Numbered from the stretch's first letter, positions 1 to 9,849 are shown. The stretch is 64,000 bases of DNA from Flavobacteriales bacterium (GCA_020635565.1 JACJZN010000008.1:570254-634253), one strand, 5' to 3'. Notes: a model not told the origin generated them from the letters alone. Numbers and translations: made by a program.

Positions 1-907
1 CAATAAGAGAAAAAGAGATCATACCACCAAAATCTTTCATTTGAATTTTAGCAATGCTGTGATTGGTGTGAGACTCAAAGCCTGGCCAATACACTTTGTC
101 TACTTTTGGATGATCCTTTAAATAGTTAGCTATGACCCTGCCATTATCAGAGTGTTGCTTCATTCTCAAATGCAAGGTTTTAATTCCCCTGAGAACAAGA
201 AAAGCATCCATCGGACCACAAATAGCTCCACTACTGTTCTGAATTCTATAGATTTCATTTGCCAGTGAATCATCATTACATACCAAAATACCCATAACCA
301 CATCAGAGTGTCCACCAAGGTATTTTGTGGCGGAGTGCATAACAATATCAGCTCCTAAATCTAATGGAGTTTGCAGATAAGGCGTAGCAAATGTATTGTC
401 CACGGCTAAAATTAGTTCATGTTGTTTAGCTATACTTGACATACCTTGAATATCAATTATGGTCATAGTTGGATTGGTAGGTGTTTCCACCCAAATCAGT
501 CTAGTTTTTGTGTTGATTTTTTCCGAAACTTCGGATAGATTACCCATTGGAACGAAATGAAATTTGATTCCATATTTCTCAAATATCGTACGGAAAAGCC
601 TGTAAGTTCCACCATAAAGATCATTTGTAGAAATTACTTCATCACCCGGATTGAGCATTTTCATCACGCAATCGATTGCCGCAAGTCCTGATCCAAATGC
701 CGCTCCATACTTGCCATTTTCTAATATAGCTATATTATTTTCAAGCGTAGAACGGGTCGGGTTAGCCGTTCTCGAATATTCAAAACCTTTGTTTACTCCA
801 ATTTGTTCCTGAACATAAGTAGAAGTCTGATATATTGGCGTCATGATTGCTCCTGTTGCCGAATCAGGCTGAATACCAGCATGAATTGCTTTTGTGCCAA
901 ATTTCAT
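1..907 (-). CDS. Cystathionine gamma-synthase/lyase family PLP enzyme (3' end outside window)
   Basis: Trans-sulfuration enzyme of the Cys/Met metabolism PLP family, acting in the cytoplasm on cystathionine or O-acylhomoserine. The 302 visible residues start MKFGTKAIHAG, typical of the family, and continue with YSRTANPTR (around residue 44), the substrate-contacting loop NDLYGGTYR (95-103), VDNTFATPYLQ (169-179) and the PLP-lysine block HSATKYLGGHSDVVMG, with Lys195 as the Schiff-base residue. Family members are about 380 residues, so roughly 80 C-terminal residues lie beyond base 1. It is transcribed away from the small membrane-protein gene at 980. Sequence alone does not separate cystathionine gamma-synthase (metB) from cystathionine gamma-lyase or methionine gamma-lyase, so no symbol is given. 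Confidence 0.93.
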   Translation of the reverse strand, partial: MKFGTKAIHAGIQPDSATGAIMTPIYQTSTYVQEQIGVNKGFEYSRTANPTRSTLENNIAILENGKYGAAFGSGLAAIDCVMKMLNPGDEVISTNDLYGGTYRLFRTIFEKYGIKFHFVPMGNLSEVSEKINTKTRLIWVETPTNPTMTIIDIQGMSSIAKQHELILAVDNTFATPYLQTPLDLGADIVMHSATKYLGGHSDVVMGILVCNDDSLANEIYRIQNSSGAICGPMDAFLVLRGIKTLHLRMKQHSDNGRVIANYLKDHPKVDKVYWPGFESHTNHSIAKIQMKDFGGMISFSLI

Positions 908-940
908 AGGTGTCTTTTTGATGATTAATCTCTATCTTCA

Positions 941-948
941 CAAATCTA
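941..948 (-). promoter_or_regulatory. Candidate -7 element for the trans-sulfuration gene
   Basis: Read on the minus strand this is TAGATTTG, a full match to the Bacteroidota -7 consensus TAnnTTTG, 34 bases upstream of the ATG at 907. No convincing -33 TTTG lies at the usual spacing. The 72-base gap to the divergent gene at 980 probably holds both promoters. Confidence 0.45.
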
Positions 949-979
949 ACGGTTTTACTCAATAATAAGGTTGAAATAA

Positions 980-1501
980 ATGTCTGAAACTTTTAAGAGA
1001 ACATTAAGAACGAAAACTGCTGAACAGCTCAGTAATATGTTCAGAAATAAGGAGGGCTGGACAAAGGATGAATATTTACTGATTGAGACGGAGATCAAAA
1101 ACCGCGGGCTGGAGGTTTTTGAAGAACCAGAGGAGTGGTCAGATGAAGAGATGGAAAGAGTGGATTTAATTAATCCTCAATCTGATTTTGAGAAGAATTT
1201 GGCTTTTCTTACAAAAGAAAAGGATATTGAAAAAGGAGAAAAGGGAATTAGACTGGCTGCTCAGATCTTATCGATAGCATCGATGTTTGTCAGCTTTTCA
1301 TATCTATATTGGTATTTGGAATTTACATATTCCAACGGAATTACAACAATCATGAAAATCTCCCTTCTGGCTACATTAGCAGGTATTACTTCATTGATAC
1401 TCTTCATACTGAAAAAACATCTTGCCAGCGTAATTTTATCGGCTGTTTCATTAATTACAACTCTAATAGCCCTGGTGTTTTATCTTGAATATGTACTATA
1501 A
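980..1501 (+). CDS. Hypothetical membrane protein, three TM segments
   Basis: A 173-residue protein I cannot assign to a named family. The first ~85 residues are charged and cytoplasmic in character; the segment around residues 10-45 (TAEQLSNMF, then DEYLLIETEIKNRGL) resembles a short helical module common at the N-terminus of small Bacteroidota membrane proteins. The C-terminal half carries three hydrophobic segments near residues 88-113, 124-144 and 147-172. It has no signal peptide or lipobox. The gene stands alone, divergent from the trans-sulfuration gene and convergent with the PpiD-like gene, and its stop codon runs directly into a bidirectional terminator. Function unknown. Confidence 0.8.
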   Translation: MSETFKRTLRTKTAEQLSNMFRNKEGWTKDEYLLIETEIKNRGLEVFEEPEEWSDEEMERVDLINPQSDFEKNLAFLTKEKDIEKGEKGIRLAAQILSIASMFVSFSYLYWYLEFTYSNGITTIMKISLLATLAGITSLILFILKKHLASVILSAVSLITTLIALVFYLEYVL

Positions 1502-1530
1502 AAAAAGGGATTCCTAAGAATCCCTTTTTT
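1501..1530. terminator. Bidirectional rho-independent terminator
   Basis: A perfect 13-bp stem (AAAAAAGGGATTC paired with GAATCCCTTTTTT) with a CTAA loop. It has a T-run on both strands and lies between the convergent genes ending at 1501 and 1549, so it can serve both. Confidence 0.9.
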
Positions 1531-1548
1531 ATTATTTATCAGTATTCA

Positions 1549-3738
1549 TTAATCTTGATTAGCATAGTAGACTTGAGCCTTCATTCTCCAGTCTCTGAAG
1601 TCAGCCATTCTTAACATTGCTTGATAAAGAGAACCACCCACGTAAGACTGATGTTTTTCAGTCACTGTAGCTATTGCTTCTGTTTTATCAGCAGCAACAG
1701 GGGTAATATTTCTTTCTTTAACTACAACTAAGTATATACCTTGTTTCCCTTCGATAACATTCACTTCATTTAAGTTTTTGATCAAGAATGTTTTAGCAAT
1801 AGCGGTAACATCTTGTCCAAATCCAGGGAATGCATCCATATCTAAAGATATTTCAATGCTTTCTCTAACACCTCCAGCAGCAGTGATCAATCCTTCTGCT
1901 TCTTGCAGTGAACCGACACCTTTAACTTTTTTCTTTAATTCGGCTAGTTTAGCTTCCTGAAGAAGTCTTTTTTCCATTTCATCCTTGATTGCCTCGTAGC
2001 TTGGAACTCCATAAGCACCAAGACCATCAATTTTAGCCACCAAGTATCTTCCATCTTTCAAAAGAATTGGAACAGAAACTTCATTTACTTCTCTTCCTTC
2101 AGCAAATACCCAGTTAACTAGATCTTCACTATAACCAAACACTCTATCAGTTGGCATAGCCAAGAACAAAGTAGACTGCAACGATTCGAATCCAAATTTC
2201 TTAAGAGCAGCTTCGTAGTTTGATTCTGCAGCTTCCATAAATCCGAATCCTTGTTCCTCATATACAGTGTTAATAGTTGACTCTGTTGGAACTACATTTT
2301 TCTCTACATATGAAACAAATTTAAATTCCTGATCTCCTTTAGATACCACTTGCATAACGTGATAACCAAATTGAGAAGGAACAACACCAACTACGCCTAC
2401 AGCATTATTAAGGGCAAAACTCTTAAAAGTAGGAACTAATCCAGACGAAGGAAGTACATCGTAATATCCTCCAGAATTAGGTACGCCATTTTCATCTTCG
2501 TCCATTGAGTATTTAAGTGCTAACGAAGCAAATTTTGTACTGTCAGCTCTTAAAGCATTAGCGATACTGTCCGCAAGAATAGCATCTGTCACTAGTATGT
2601 GTCTAACTCTTGTATCATTTACAACACTTGAAACTTTAGCAATAACGGCATTTGTCTGACCAAACATGTTTTTATAAATGAAAGGTCCAACCACAGATCC
2701 TGCAGGAGCATTAGCGATTTCCATTGCATCTATATCACTAAATGAAGTTTGGAATCTGTCAAATGGCTGAGCAGGAATCACATCCAAAATATTCGGATCC
2801 TGCATATTATCACCAAATTTCGTATCTGACTTAATTTGAATGAATGCTGTATCGTTTGGAGCATCAGCAAAACCTTGTTTAAGATTTGATATTTGTGCCA
2901 GAGTTGCATCAATATCTTCTTGAGTCGGTTTAACATCGATCAAAACATAACTAATCTTCGCTAAATCCTCTGAAATCTTCCATTCCGCATCTTCTTTGTG
3001 GGCATCATAATAAGATTTGATTTTATCTTCAGAAACTTTAATAGAAGAGTCAAGTAAAGTATTCGCCTCTTTAGCTATGAAATCAACGACTAATTTACTA
3101 TTTTGAGTAATTTGTAGTTTTGTTGCTTCATCATTTGTTCCTACTACGGCATATTTTGCCATGGCAACATATTTAGCTTTCAAACGTTGGGCAACAACAG
3201 GAACTTCTACCGCATAGTGCCAGTAGTTTGTGAAACGTGCTCTGTCAGCTCCACTCGTAGCTGCGGCTTGGTTAACGAAGAAGTTGTACTCTTTCAATAA
3301 TGAATCTTTCGAGAAAAATTCCTCTCCGTTAGGTCCTTGATAAGTGTATCTTTCCTGAATTACCGGTGATGGATTTTCTCCGAAGATCAAATAATCTTTT
3401 AGCTCAGCAGTACTAACTTGTAGACCGATTTTGCTTATTTCGGAATTAATGATTGTGTCAAAGATTCTCCCCTCAAAATATTGACGAGCATGTTGAACTT
3501 TCAACACATCTCCGTTCTGTACAGAACCATAGTACCCTGCATCGGCATTGAATTCAGCCATTACGTCCCATTCAGATGGATAAATTGGCTTTCCAAATAC
3601 TTCTCCTATAGGTTGTTCACCTCTTCCTCCAAAAAATGAATAAATCGAGTCAAAAGGAATAATAAACAACAATAATCCCAGACCCACGATAAATACGATC
3701 AATCCCGACTTTTCTCTAATTTTGCTGACTAATGCCAT
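1549..3738 (-). CDS. PpiD-like periplasmic peptidyl-prolyl isomerase/chaperone
   Basis: Inner-membrane-anchored folding factor for proteins emerging from the Sec translocon. The chosen start gives 729 residues beginning MALVSKIREKSG, with one TM helix at about 12-30, a SurA/PpiD-like N-terminal domain, and a parvulin domain at about 375-470 that opens RVRHILV and contains SGGYYDVLP and a QFGYHVMQV end. A C-terminal extension of about 250 residues follows, usual for PpiD of Bacteroidota. The reading frame extends 11 codons further upstream to 3771, but a promoter-like element at 3761-3790 would lie inside that extension, so ATG 3738 is preferred. It shares a 13-base motif just upstream of its start with yidC, another membrane-protein biogenesis gene in this window. 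Confidence 0.9.
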   Translation of the reverse strand: MALVSKIREKSGLIVFIVGLGLLLFIIPFDSIYSFFGGRGEQPIGEVFGKPIYPSEWDVMAEFNADAGYYGSVQNGDVLKVQHARQYFEGRIFDTIINSEISKIGLQVSTAELKDYLIFGENPSPVIQERYTYQGPNGEEFFSKDSLLKEYNFFVNQAAATSGADRARFTNYWHYAVEVPVVAQRLKAKYVAMAKYAVVGTNDEATKLQITQNSKLVVDFIAKEANTLLDSSIKVSEDKIKSYYDAHKEDAEWKISEDLAKISYVLIDVKPTQEDIDATLAQISNLKQGFADAPNDTAFIQIKSDTKFGDNMQDPNILDVIPAQPFDRFQTSFSDIDAMEIANAPAGSVVGPFIYKNMFGQTNAVIAKVSSVVNDTRVRHILVTDAILADSIANALRADSTKFASLALKYSMDEDENGVPNSGGYYDVLPSSGLVPTFKSFALNNAVGVVGVVPSQFGYHVMQVVSKGDQEFKFVSYVEKNVVPTESTINTVYEEQGFGFMEAAESNYEAALKKFGFESLQSTLFLAMPTDRVFGYSEDLVNWVFAEGREVNEVSVPILLKDGRYLVAKIDGLGAYGVPSYEAIKDEMEKRLLQEAKLAELKKKVKGVGSLQEAEGLITAAGGVRESIEISLDMDAFPGFGQDVTAIAKTFLIKNLNEVNVIEGKQGIYLVVVKERNITPVAADKTEAIATVTEKHQSYVGGSLYQAMLRMADFRDWRMKAQVYYANQD

Positions 3739-3760
3739 TTTACTAAAAATTTTAAGGCTG

Positions 3761-3790
3761 CGAATATACAATTACAAATTGATATTCAAA
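3761..3790 (-). promoter_or_regulatory. Candidate Bacteroidota promoter for the PpiD-like gene
   Basis: On the minus strand a TTTG (-33) is followed after 18 bases by TATATTCG, one mismatch from TAnnTTTG. The predicted transcription start lies a few bases upstream of ATG 3738. Confidence 0.55.
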
Positions 3791-3965
3791 AACTATGAGA
3801 TGATTTTAAGTGTAGTGTTTTTTATTTTAATCGTATGGTTCTGATTTGTTTTAAACAAATAATTTCATTTATCAACAACCCGCATGAACAAAGGATATGG
3901 AATGGTTTTTTGTTGTTAAAATTGCACTTGGAACGCAATAACATATATTAAGCAAGGAAAATTTA

Positions 3966-5483
3966 GTGAAAAAGATCAAAAGTGCATTGATCTCGGTGTT
4001 TGATAAATCGGGGTTAGAAGATATTGTAAAAGAATTGAAAAGTCAAGGGGTAGTGATCTATTCCACTGGTGGTACACAGTCATTTATCGAAGGACTAGGG
4101 GCTAGTGTGGTTCCAGTGGAAGAATTGACCAGTTATCCATCAATTCTAGGTGGAAGGGTAAAAACACTGCACCCAAAGGTATTTGGAGGAATTTTAAGCA
4201 GAAGAGAATTAGCAGGAGATGTTGAGCAGCTAGAAGCTTATGAAATTCCTGAGATCGATTTGGTAATTGTAGATCTTTATCCTTTTGAAAAAACATTAGC
4301 TTCTGGAGCTTCGCATTCAGATATTATTGAGAAAATAGATATAGGAGGAATTTCTCTCATTAGAGCCGCAGCGAAGAATTATAAAGATGTTGTGATCATT
4401 CCTTCGATGAATGAGTATGCAACTTTTTTGGATATTTTAAAGGAAAAACAAGGTTTTACAACAGAATCTGATCGAAAATATTTCGCGACCAGAGCATTTG
4501 ATGTTAGCTCTCACTATGACAGTGAAATATATAAATACTTTGCTGGCGCAGATGCTAAAATTAAAGTAAGCGGTGGCAAGGTGAGTGAGTTGAGATATGG
4601 AGAAAATCCACACCAGAAAGGTTATTTCTATGGCGATCTAGACGAATTATTTACCAAACATCATGGAAAAGAATTGTCATATAATAATCTGCTTGATGTT
4701 GATGCAGCAGTGAATCTTATGCAAGAGTTTAAAGATTCTGCACCAACCTTTGCTATTCTAAAGCACAACAATGCTTGTGGATTGGCAACTAGAAGTACGA
4801 TGCTCGAAGCATATAGGGATGCATTGGCGGGAGATCCTGTATCCGCTTTTGGAGGTATTCTTATAGCAAATGGGGAGATTGACGAAGAAACGGCAAATGA
4901 GATTAATGACTTGTTCTGTGAGGTTGTTATTGCAAACTCATTCTCAAATGCTGCTATGGAAGTTCTAAAGAGTAAAAAGAACAGGATTATATTGACTCAA
5001 AAAGAAGTTACTTTCCCTGTTCAGCAGATTAGAACTGCATTAAATGGATATCTGGTTCAAGATAAGGACGCCAAGACAGAGACAACAAATGACTTTACTC
5101 CTTGTACTAAATTAGAGCCGACTGATGAGCAAATTAAAGACTTGATCTTTGCGAACAAATTGGTTAAGCATACTAAGTCGAATACGATCGTTTTGGCGAA
5201 AGGAAATCAATTGCTCGCAAGTGGAACAGGTCAGACTTCGAGAGTGGATGCACTTAATCAAGCTATCCACAAGGCAAAGTCATTTGGATTTGACTTGAAT
5301 GGTGCGGTTATGGCGAGTGATGCGTTCTTTCCGTTCCCTGATTGTGTAGAAATTGCCGATCTTGCCGGAATTAAAGCTGTGGTTCAACCAGGAGGATCAA
5401 TTAAAGATCAACTGTCTATTGATTATTGTGATGCTCACAATATGGCAATGGTGCTGACAGGAACAAGACATTTTAAACACTAA
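3966..5483 (+). CDS. purH: Bifunctional AICAR transformylase / IMP cyclohydrolase
   Basis: Catalyses the last two steps of de novo purine synthesis: formylation of AICAR by 10-formyl-THF, then ring closure to IMP. The 505-residue length is normal. The N-terminal MGS-like cyclohydrolase domain begins KSALISVFDKSGL and includes STGGT (about residue 34) and GGRVKTLHPKVFGG (about 62-75). The transformylase domain follows with LRYGENPHQKGYF and the catalytic KHNNACG motif, and ends with PGGSIKDQ and GTRHFKH. The start codon is GTG. A 227-base intergenic region separates it from the divergent PpiD-like gene, and mreB follows after 86 bases. It appears to be its own transcription unit. Confidence 0.97.
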   Translation: MKKIKSALISVFDKSGLEDIVKELKSQGVVIYSTGGTQSFIEGLGASVVPVEELTSYPSILGGRVKTLHPKVFGGILSRRELAGDVEQLEAYEIPEIDLVIVDLYPFEKTLASGASHSDIIEKIDIGGISLIRAAAKNYKDVVIIPSMNEYATFLDILKEKQGFTTESDRKYFATRAFDVSSHYDSEIYKYFAGADAKIKVSGGKVSELRYGENPHQKGYFYGDLDELFTKHHGKELSYNNLLDVDAAVNLMQEFKDSAPTFAILKHNNACGLATRSTMLEAYRDALAGDPVSAFGGILIANGEIDEETANEINDLFCEVVIANSFSNAAMEVLKSKKNRIILTQKEVTFPVQQIRTALNGYLVQDKDAKTETTNDFTPCTKLEPTDEQIKDLIFANKLVKHTKSNTIVLAKGNQLLASGTGQTSRVDALNQAIHKAKSFGFDLNGAVMASDAFFPFPDCVEIADLAGIKAVVQPGGSIKDQLSIDYCDAHNMAMVLTGTRHFKH

Positions 5484-5569
5484 GAACAAATAATCGTTTT
5501 AGCTTGACGGTTAATAGATTATTTAGTAAATTGTAAGAACTTTATTTTTTATTTGATTAAAAATTAAGA

Positions 5570-6595
5570 ATGGGCATATTTAACGTATTTACGCAGGAGA
5601 TAGCGATTGATTTGGGTACAGCCAATACGCTAATTATTCACAATGACAAAGTTGTTGTTGATGAGCCTTCTATTGTAGCTATTGAGCGCTCTACCAATAA
5701 GATTATTGGAATAGGAAGAAAAGCCCAGCAGATGCATGGAAAAGTTCATGATAACATTAAAACTGTTAGACCATTGAAAGATGGAGTGATAGCGGATTTC
5801 CAGGCTGCTGAACATATGATTCGAGGAATGATCAAAATGATCAAGACAGGGAATAAATTGATTACCCCTTCCTTAAGAATGGTTATATGTATCCCTTCAG
5901 GTATTACGGAAGTAGAGAAGAGAGCTGTACAAGATAGTGCAGAGCATGCAGGGGGAAAAGAGGTTTATTTGATCCATGAGCCGATGGCTGCAGCGATTGG
6001 GATAGGAGTGGATGTAGAGGAGCCTATGGGTAACATGATCATTGATATTGGTGGAGGAACTTCAGAAATTGCCGTAATCGCTTTAGGTGGAATTGTCTGT
6101 GATAAGTCTATTAGAGTTGCCGGAGATGATTTTACAGCTGATATTGAGGATTATATGAGACGCCAACACAACATCTTGATCGGTGAAAGAACAGCTGAAC
6201 AGATCAAAATTGAAGTTGGAGCTGCGCTTCCTGAATTGGATAATCCACCGCCTGACTATGCAGTGAGAGGAAGAGATTTGATGACGGGTATTCCTAAGGA
6301 AATCTATGTATCTTATCAGGAGATTGCTCATGCTTTGGATAAATCAATTGCCAAAATTGAAGAGGCAATTCTAAGTGCACTGGAGATGACTCCGCCTGAA
6401 CTTTCTGCAGACATATATAAAACAGGAATTTATATGGCTGGCGGGGGTTCAATGCTAAGAGGTCTCGATAAAAGGATTTCTCAGAAAACCAAGTTGCCGG
6501 TGCATGTGGCCGAAGACCCGCTTAGAGCTGTGGCGAGGGGTACAGGGATTGCTTTGAAAAATATCGAGAAATTCCAGTTTTTGATTAAAGCATAA
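5570..6595 (+). CDS. mreB: Rod shape-determining actin homologue MreB
   Basis: Cytoplasmic actin-like ATPase that forms membrane-bound filaments and directs lateral wall synthesis with MreC, MreD, PBP2 and RodA, which follow in that order. At 341 residues it is full length. Visible actin-fold motifs are the phosphate-1 loop AIDLGTANT (about 11-19), the connect region, the phosphate-2 loop IDIGGGTSEIAV (about 158-169) and the adenosine loop MAGGGSMLRG (about 289-298). It opens MGIFNVFTQEIAIDLG, a short amphipathic N-terminus typical of MreB. The start is ATG after an AT-rich leader without a clear Shine-Dalgarno sequence. Confidence 0.97.
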   Translation: MGIFNVFTQEIAIDLGTANTLIIHNDKVVVDEPSIVAIERSTNKIIGIGRKAQQMHGKVHDNIKTVRPLKDGVIADFQAAEHMIRGMIKMIKTGNKLITPSLRMVICIPSGITEVEKRAVQDSAEHAGGKEVYLIHEPMAAAIGIGVDVEEPMGNMIIDIGGGTSEIAVIALGGIVCDKSIRVAGDDFTADIEDYMRRQHNILIGERTAEQIKIEVGAALPELDNPPPDYAVRGRDLMTGIPKEIYVSYQEIAHALDKSIAKIEEAILSALEMTPPELSADIYKTGIYMAGGGSMLRGLDKRISQKTKLPVHVAEDPLRAVARGTGIALKNIEKFQFLIKA

Positions 6596-6619
6596 TAGGG
6601 ACCAAGGAAAAAACACGCA

Positions 6620-7474
6620 ATGCAAAATATAATTCGACTCCTTCAGAAGTTTAGGATAGTATTGCTGTTTATGTTACTTCAGGCTATTTGTTTTATCTTC
6701 ATAGTTGGAGGAGCCAATAGTTTTCACCGTTCTAGTTTTGCCAGTTCTTCCAATAGGATTTCAGGATTTATATATTCTGTTACATCGGATGTTTCTGGGT
6801 ATTTTCATTTGGAGGAAGAAAATCATCAGTTAATCGAAGAAAATGCAAAATTAAAAAATCAGCTAGTTGAACATCAGATAGTTGTTGGGGTTAGTTTTAT
6901 TAAAGTTAACGACACATTTTATCATCAGCAATATGAATTTATACCAGCTAAGGTGATTAATAGTTCGATTAGCAATCAGCAGAATTTTATTACGATCAAC
7001 GTAGGCCTTGAACATAAAATAGAACCAAATATGGCAGTAGTTGGAACCAATGGGGTAATTGGTAGAACAATTGCTGTAAGTACCTCCTTTGCTACAGTTA
7101 AACCTATTATTAATCAGAATTTTCAGATGACTGCCAGACATAAGAATTCAAAAAAGTTTGGAAAATTAATATGGTCTGATGATACCTATCTTACCGCAAC
7201 GGTCATTGATGTGCCCTCAAGTGTCAAGATTGATATAGGAGATTTATTTGAAACAAGAGGAAACGATGGGTTGTTCCCTGAAGGGATTTCAATTGGGGTA
7301 GTAAAGGAAGTAATTCCTGTGGAAGGAGAAACCTATCAGAATGTGAAATTAAGTTTGGTCGAAGATTTTAGTTCTATTTATAATGTTTCAGTGATCAAAA
7401 ACATAAAAGGAGCTGAACAATTAGAACTGGAACAGAAAACGGAAGAAGAATTTGGGGATGAATCCAATAATTAG
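6620..7474 (+). CDS. mreC: Rod shape-determining protein MreC
   Basis: Bitopic inner-membrane protein whose periplasmic part activates PBP2. It has 284 residues: a cytoplasmic N-terminus, a TM helix at about 12-31, a coiled coil at about 60-86 rich in Glu, Asn, Leu and Lys, then the paired beta-barrel MreC domain with the family signatures NVGLEHKIEPNMAVVGTNGV and GDLFETRGNDGLFPEGISIG. The acidic C-terminal tail (EQLELEQKTEEEF) is not conserved in the family. The 3' end overlaps the start of mreD, so the two are likely translationally coupled. Confidence 0.93.
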   Translation: MQNIIRLLQKFRIVLLFMLLQAICFIFIVGGANSFHRSSFASSSNRISGFIYSVTSDVSGYFHLEEENHQLIEENAKLKNQLVEHQIVVGVSFIKVNDTFYHQQYEFIPAKVINSSISNQQNFITINVGLEHKIEPNMAVVGTNGVIGRTIAVSTSFATVKPIINQNFQMTARHKNSKKFGKLIWSDDTYLTATVIDVPSSVKIDIGDLFETRGNDGLFPEGISIGVVKEVIPVEGETYQNVKLSLVEDFSSIYNVSVIKNIKGAEQLELEQKTEEEFGDESNN

Positions 7475-7979
7475 ATATATAATAAAGGTGGTTCTTTTGA
7501 TTCTGGTTCAAGTGATTGTGTTAAAACATTTGGAACTTGGATTCGCGAATTGGTGGATAACACCTTTTATCTTTATCTATTTACTTATTGATCTTCCTGT
7601 TAAGTTTAACCCGCTTTATGGAATGATGATAGCCGGCTCCCTTGGTTTTATTATCGACATCTTTTATGATACTTATGGTATGCATGCCTCAGCTGCTATA
7701 TTTCTTTCCTTCGCAAGGTATTATTTTATACCGCTTATTTTGCCAAGAGACGGGTTCGATGAGAATTCATCGGCAACAATAAGAAATTTAGGTTTCACGA
7801 AGTATCTCCTTTATATTTTTGTATTGAGTTTCTTGTATCATCTCTGGTTTTTTATGGTGGAGAAGTTTTCTTTTTCATCATTTCCGTTAAGGTTCTCTCA
7901 GGCGTTGATAAGTAGTGCTGTTGCAGTTGGTTTGATGTTAATCATTCAGTACCTTTATACGAAGGAGGTAAAACGTTAA
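7458..7979 (+). CDS. mreD: Rod shape-determining protein MreD
   Basis: Small polytopic membrane protein of the elongasome. It has 173 residues and about five or six hydrophobic segments. It is assigned from its position between mreC and PBP2, its length, and the family-like GMMIAGSLGFIIDIFYDTYGMHASA stretch (the conserved 'xGxxxDxxxxxxxGxxA' pattern). Start: ATG 7458 is chosen; an upstream in-frame TTG at 7452 would add two residues. The start lies inside mreC by 17 bases. The stop TAA shares its last A with the ATG of the following PBP2 gene. Confidence 0.85.
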   Translation: MNPIIRYIIKVVLLILVQVIVLKHLELGFANWWITPFIFIYLLIDLPVKFNPLYGMMIAGSLGFIIDIFYDTYGMHASAAIFLSFARYYFIPLILPRDGFDENSSATIRNLGFTKYLLYIFVLSFLYHLWFFMVEKFSFSSFPLRFSQALISSAVAVGLMLIIQYLYTKEVKR

Positions 7980-9847
7980 TGGATCCATATCAGAATAGGA
8001 GGTGGGTGATCATTCTATCGATCATTGCAGTCAGCATTGTTATGGTAGTTAGGCTACTTTATCTGCAGGTACTAGATGATAAATGGGCGGATCGTAGCGA
8101 AGAAATAACCCATTCCGAAAAGAGTCTTAAACCATCAAGGGGATTAATTTATGACCGAAATGGGGTTCTTCTAGTTGAAGCAAGTCAAGTATATGATATT
8201 TATGTCACTCCAGATAAAATAGGGGAAACAGATACTACAGAGCTTTGCAAAATTTTTGATCTTACAAGAGAGGAGTTTGATAAAAAGCTAGAAAAAGCTA
8301 GTAATTATGCTTCGTACAAGGCATCCATTTTTATAGAAGGTATGCATAAGGATGATTATGCAAAGATCTCATATATCCTTCCGGAGTTGGATGGTTTTTA
8401 CGAAGAAAGAAATACCCAAAGAGGGTACCCCGAGCATATCGCTGCGCATGTATTGGGATACATTGGAATCATTTCAAAGGAAGAATATGATGCAGATCGC
8501 AATAGTGAAGAACCTTATTACACGATGAATGATTATATCGGTAAATCAGGCATTGAATTGGTGTACGAGAAAGAATTGCGAGGAAAACGAGGTAAGGTTT
8601 CATATTTGAAGGATAGATTGGGTAACGAAAAAGAAGATCTATATAGCCGAAGCGCAAAAGCCGGAGAAAATCTTTACACGACATTGGATGTAGAACTTCA
8701 AAAGTATGGTGAGTTGCTGATGCACAACAAAGTAGGTTGTATTGTAGCTATTGAACCTTCAACAGGAGAAATACTGTCTATGGTATCAGCTCCTTTCTAT
8801 GACCCCGAACTTTTTGTTGGAAGGGATTTTGGAAAAAAATACGCAAAGATCAATCAGGAAGATTCTCTGGGATTAAAGCCGCTTATTAATAAAGGAATAT
8901 ATAATGATACATACCGTCCTGGCTCAATCTTTAAATTAGTTCAAGCTCTGGTTGGAATGGAAGAAGGTGTCATACAACACAATACTGCATTCGCATGTAA
9001 CAAAGCATTAATTGGGTGTCATAATCACCCAAGCCCTACTAGTGTGAGTATTGCAATTCAACATTCATGTAATCCATACTTCTATCAAGTATTTAAAAAA
9101 TTGATTCAACGAGGTGATGACCCCAGTATCTTTAAGGATTCACGACTTGGAATAGAGAAATGGGCTGCTGCTGTTAAAAGTTTCGGTTTGGGAGTGAAGT
9201 TGGAAACAGATATTCCTGGGGTGAAGTCAGGACTGATCCCTGATGCGAATTTTTATGACAACGAGTTTCCTTCCAAAGACAAACCTTATGGAAAACACTC
9301 CTGGGCATTTAGTACTATCTATTCAAATAGTATTGGAGAGGGTGAAATAGGAGTTTCACCACTTCAAATGGCTAATTTGGCTGCAATAATTGCAAACAGA
9401 GGATTTTATTACACCCCTCATTTAGTTCGTAAAGTAGGTGAGAATGGAGAGAAAAGGGATATTTATCAAAAAAGGAATTATACTGTTGTTTCTCCAGAAC
9501 ATTTTGAGCCGGTGGTTAATGCTATGGAACAAGTGGTTTTAAATGGTACAGCTAAACGAGCTCAGATAGAAGGTATTTCTGTTTGCGGAAAAACTGGAAC
9601 TGTAGAAAATAAGGCAGAAAATATTAATGATCACTCTGTATTTATAGCATTTGCTCCAAAGGATGACCCGAAGATAGCGGTGGCAGTTTATGTAGAATAT
9701 GGAACCTGGGGAGGAACCTGGGCAGCTCCAATTGCAAGTTTGATGATTGAAAGATATCTAAATGGTCAATTATCAGAGAAGGGAAAAGCCAAGGAAGACA
9801 GGGTTACATCTACTTCAATATTGTATAAAAATCAGAAATTCAAATAA
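7979..9847 (+). CDS. mrdA: Penicillin-binding protein 2, elongasome transpeptidase
   Basis: Class B PBP that cross-links peptidoglycan during elongation, paired with RodA. It has 622 residues: one TM helix at about 8-29, a PBP dimer/pedestal domain with RGLIYDRNGVLL (about 54-65), and a transpeptidase domain with the catalytic SIFK tetrad (Ser316, Lys319), an SCN motif near residue 361 and KTGT near the C-terminus. The segment GYPEHIAAHVLGYIG is typical of PBP2. A strong GGAGG Shine-Dalgarno-like sequence, unusual for this genome, sits just before the start, and the ATG overlaps the mreD stop. Symbol mrdA (pbpA) follows E. coli usage. Confidence 0.95.
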   Translation: MDPYQNRRWVIILSIIAVSIVMVVRLLYLQVLDDKWADRSEEITHSEKSLKPSRGLIYDRNGVLLVEASQVYDIYVTPDKIGETDTTELCKIFDLTREEFDKKLEKASNYASYKASIFIEGMHKDDYAKISYILPELDGFYEERNTQRGYPEHIAAHVLGYIGIISKEEYDADRNSEEPYYTMNDYIGKSGIELVYEKELRGKRGKVSYLKDRLGNEKEDLYSRSAKAGENLYTTLDVELQKYGELLMHNKVGCIVAIEPSTGEILSMVSAPFYDPELFVGRDFGKKYAKINQEDSLGLKPLINKGIYNDTYRPGSIFKLVQALVGMEEGVIQHNTAFACNKALIGCHNHPSPTSVSIAIQHSCNPYFYQVFKKLIQRGDDPSIFKDSRLGIEKWAAAVKSFGLGVKLETDIPGVKSGLIPDANFYDNEFPSKDKPYGKHSWAFSTIYSNSIGEGEIGVSPLQMANLAAIIANRGFYYTPHLVRKVGENGEKRDIYQKRNYTVVSPEHFEPVVNAMEQVVLNGTAKRAQIEGISVCGKTGTVENKAENINDHSVFIAFAPKDDPKIAVAVYVEYGTWGGTWAAPIASLMIERYLNGQLSEKGKAKEDRVTSTSILYKNQKFK

Positions 9848-9849
9848 CA

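Noticed and set aside
4102..4296. Minus-strand frame inside purH
   Set aside because: Shadow of a highly conserved enzyme gene.
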